Assembly: GCA_029210565.1 (NCBI GenBank)
Contig: JARGFQ010000006.1
Span: 203,215-267,214 of the forward strand
DNA from: Bacteroidales bacterium
Lineage (GTDB): Bacteria > Bacteroidota > Bacteroidia > Bacteroidales > VadinHA17
Length of the DNA: 64,000 nucleotides
Direction: 5' to 3'
Shown: piece after piece, positions 63,439 through 64,000 of the stretch
Numbering within the stretch: position 1 is the stretch's first letter
Layout: every line of letters starts with the position of its first letter
Notes under the pieces: generated by a model
Databases searched by the model: none
Told to the model about the DNA's origin: nothing
The model's input: the letters and a program-made list of their open reading frames with translations, nothing else
Position numbers and translations under genes: made by a program

Positions 63439-63960
63439 ATGGTACGGTATATTTCAGAGAAACAGTTGACAATTGAAGAATTCAAGACCCCCTTCCGGGC
63501 AAACCTGTCCGCCGAAAACCGCTGGGTTAAACTGGCCCGGGTTGTACCCTGGGATAAGTTCGCCAGTATATATATGTCGTTGATGAGCAGTGATTTAGGT
63601 CGTCCGGGAGTTTCTCCGCGCACAGTACTTGGGGCATTGATAATCAAACATCTGGAGAAGCTGGATGACAGGGGTGTAATACAGGCCATTCAGGAAAACA
63701 TGTATATGCAGTATTTTGTAGGGTTGAAGGAGTTCAAAGTTGATCCGGTATTTGATCCCTCACTGTTTGTTGAGATACGGAAAAGAGTTGGACATAAGGA
63801 GTTTGATTCTCTGAGTGCGGACTTAATCCGGACAGTCAAAGCCAAGAAGGATGATACACATAATAAGAAGCATAAGAAGGAAGACTCTGATGAGCCCTCA
63901 AACAAGGGTAAACGAAAGTACTTCCCATTCTTAGGACCACTTTTTTCTATTCTTAATTGA
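63439..63960 (+). pseudogene. Truncated DUF772 (IS1182/IS5-like) transposase
   Basis: The first 150 or so residues match the N-terminal domain of IS1182-type transposases (VRYISEKQLTIEEFKTPF, LGRPGVSPRTVLGALIIKHL, QENMYMQYFVGLKEF). The family then normally continues into a DDE domain with GKLQxDATVADQ; here the reading changes after NKGK to RKYFPFLGPLFSILN and stops, and the next 40 bases look non-coding. This is a remnant unless the catalytic part lies outside the window. A AATGCAAG...CTTGCATT inverted repeat lies just upstream (63399-63437). Confidence 0.75.
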
Positions 63961-64000
63961 TTATTATCATAATGATGATGTAAACCAGTGTTACATAACC

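Overview
The window (64 kb, moderately GC-rich) comes from a member of the Bacteroidota, most likely order Bacteroidales or a relative. The signs are a SusC/SusD pair, a type IX secretion C-terminal sorting domain, many lipoproteins, -7 promoter boxes of the form TAnnTTTG, almost no Shine-Dalgarno sequences, and a NUDIX-type sugar regulator. No species can be named from the sequence alone.

Positions 1 to about 30 kb are mostly chromosomal housekeeping. On the minus strand are ilvD (cut by the window edge) behind a transcription attenuator with an Ile/Leu-rich leader peptide, then a threonine-to-glycine block: tdh, an AcsA-like acyl-CoA ligase, a stand-alone acyl carrier protein, a Kbl-like paralogue and kbl. 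Next come gltX, a TatD-like hydrolase and tcdA in an overlapping plus-strand run, then kbp (LysM/BON), dodecin and mscL. A short aromatic-rich ORF with a terminator and a 44-residue small gene lie between mscL and the minus-strand unit M48 peptidase-hflK-hflC. After that come a DUF4382 lipoprotein, a class A penicillin-binding protein, acylphosphatase, an unknown gene behind a sigma-54 promoter, an M14 peptidase, a SnoaL-like lipoprotein, a beta-helix protein with an atypical strong Shine-Dalgarno, a Gfo/Idh/MocA remnant, tRNA-Gln beside glnS, folB, a membrane protein/winged-helix pair and a Tat-exported enolase-superfamily epimerase.

From 30.6 to 63 kb the window is a plant-polysaccharide locus in two divergent halves. 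The minus-strand half (NUDIX-like regulator, sodium:solute symporter, GH94 cellobiose phosphorylase, GH9 endoglucanase) handles cello-oligosaccharides. The plus-strand half is a beta-mannan/glucomannan utilisation locus: SusC, SusD, two TIG-domain surface glycan-binding lipoproteins, a CBM35-GH26-GH-A fusion sorted by T9SS, GH31, CE7 esterase, GH2, a divergent AraC regulator, GH5_7 and GH26 mannanases, GH130 mannosylglucose phosphorylase and an AGE-family (cello/mannobiose) 2-epimerase. Together they would deacetylate and cut glucomannan outside, import oligomers, epimerise mannobiose to mannosylglucose and phosphorolyse it, while cellobiose goes through GH94. The right edge holds a small lipoprotein gene and a truncated DUF772 transposase.

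The most unusual structure I found is a family of about 93-nt leader elements. Two tandem copies fill the GH94-GH9 gap, one fills the susD-SGBP gap, and a more diverged copy lies in the GH26-GH130 gap. All are in the sense orientation, directly between a stop codon and the next start codon. Each can fold into an outer stem and an inner stem, and the stems are kept by compensatory changes. This looks like a structured RNA (or palindromic operator) linking the cellulose and mannan halves. I do not know a described family that matches it.
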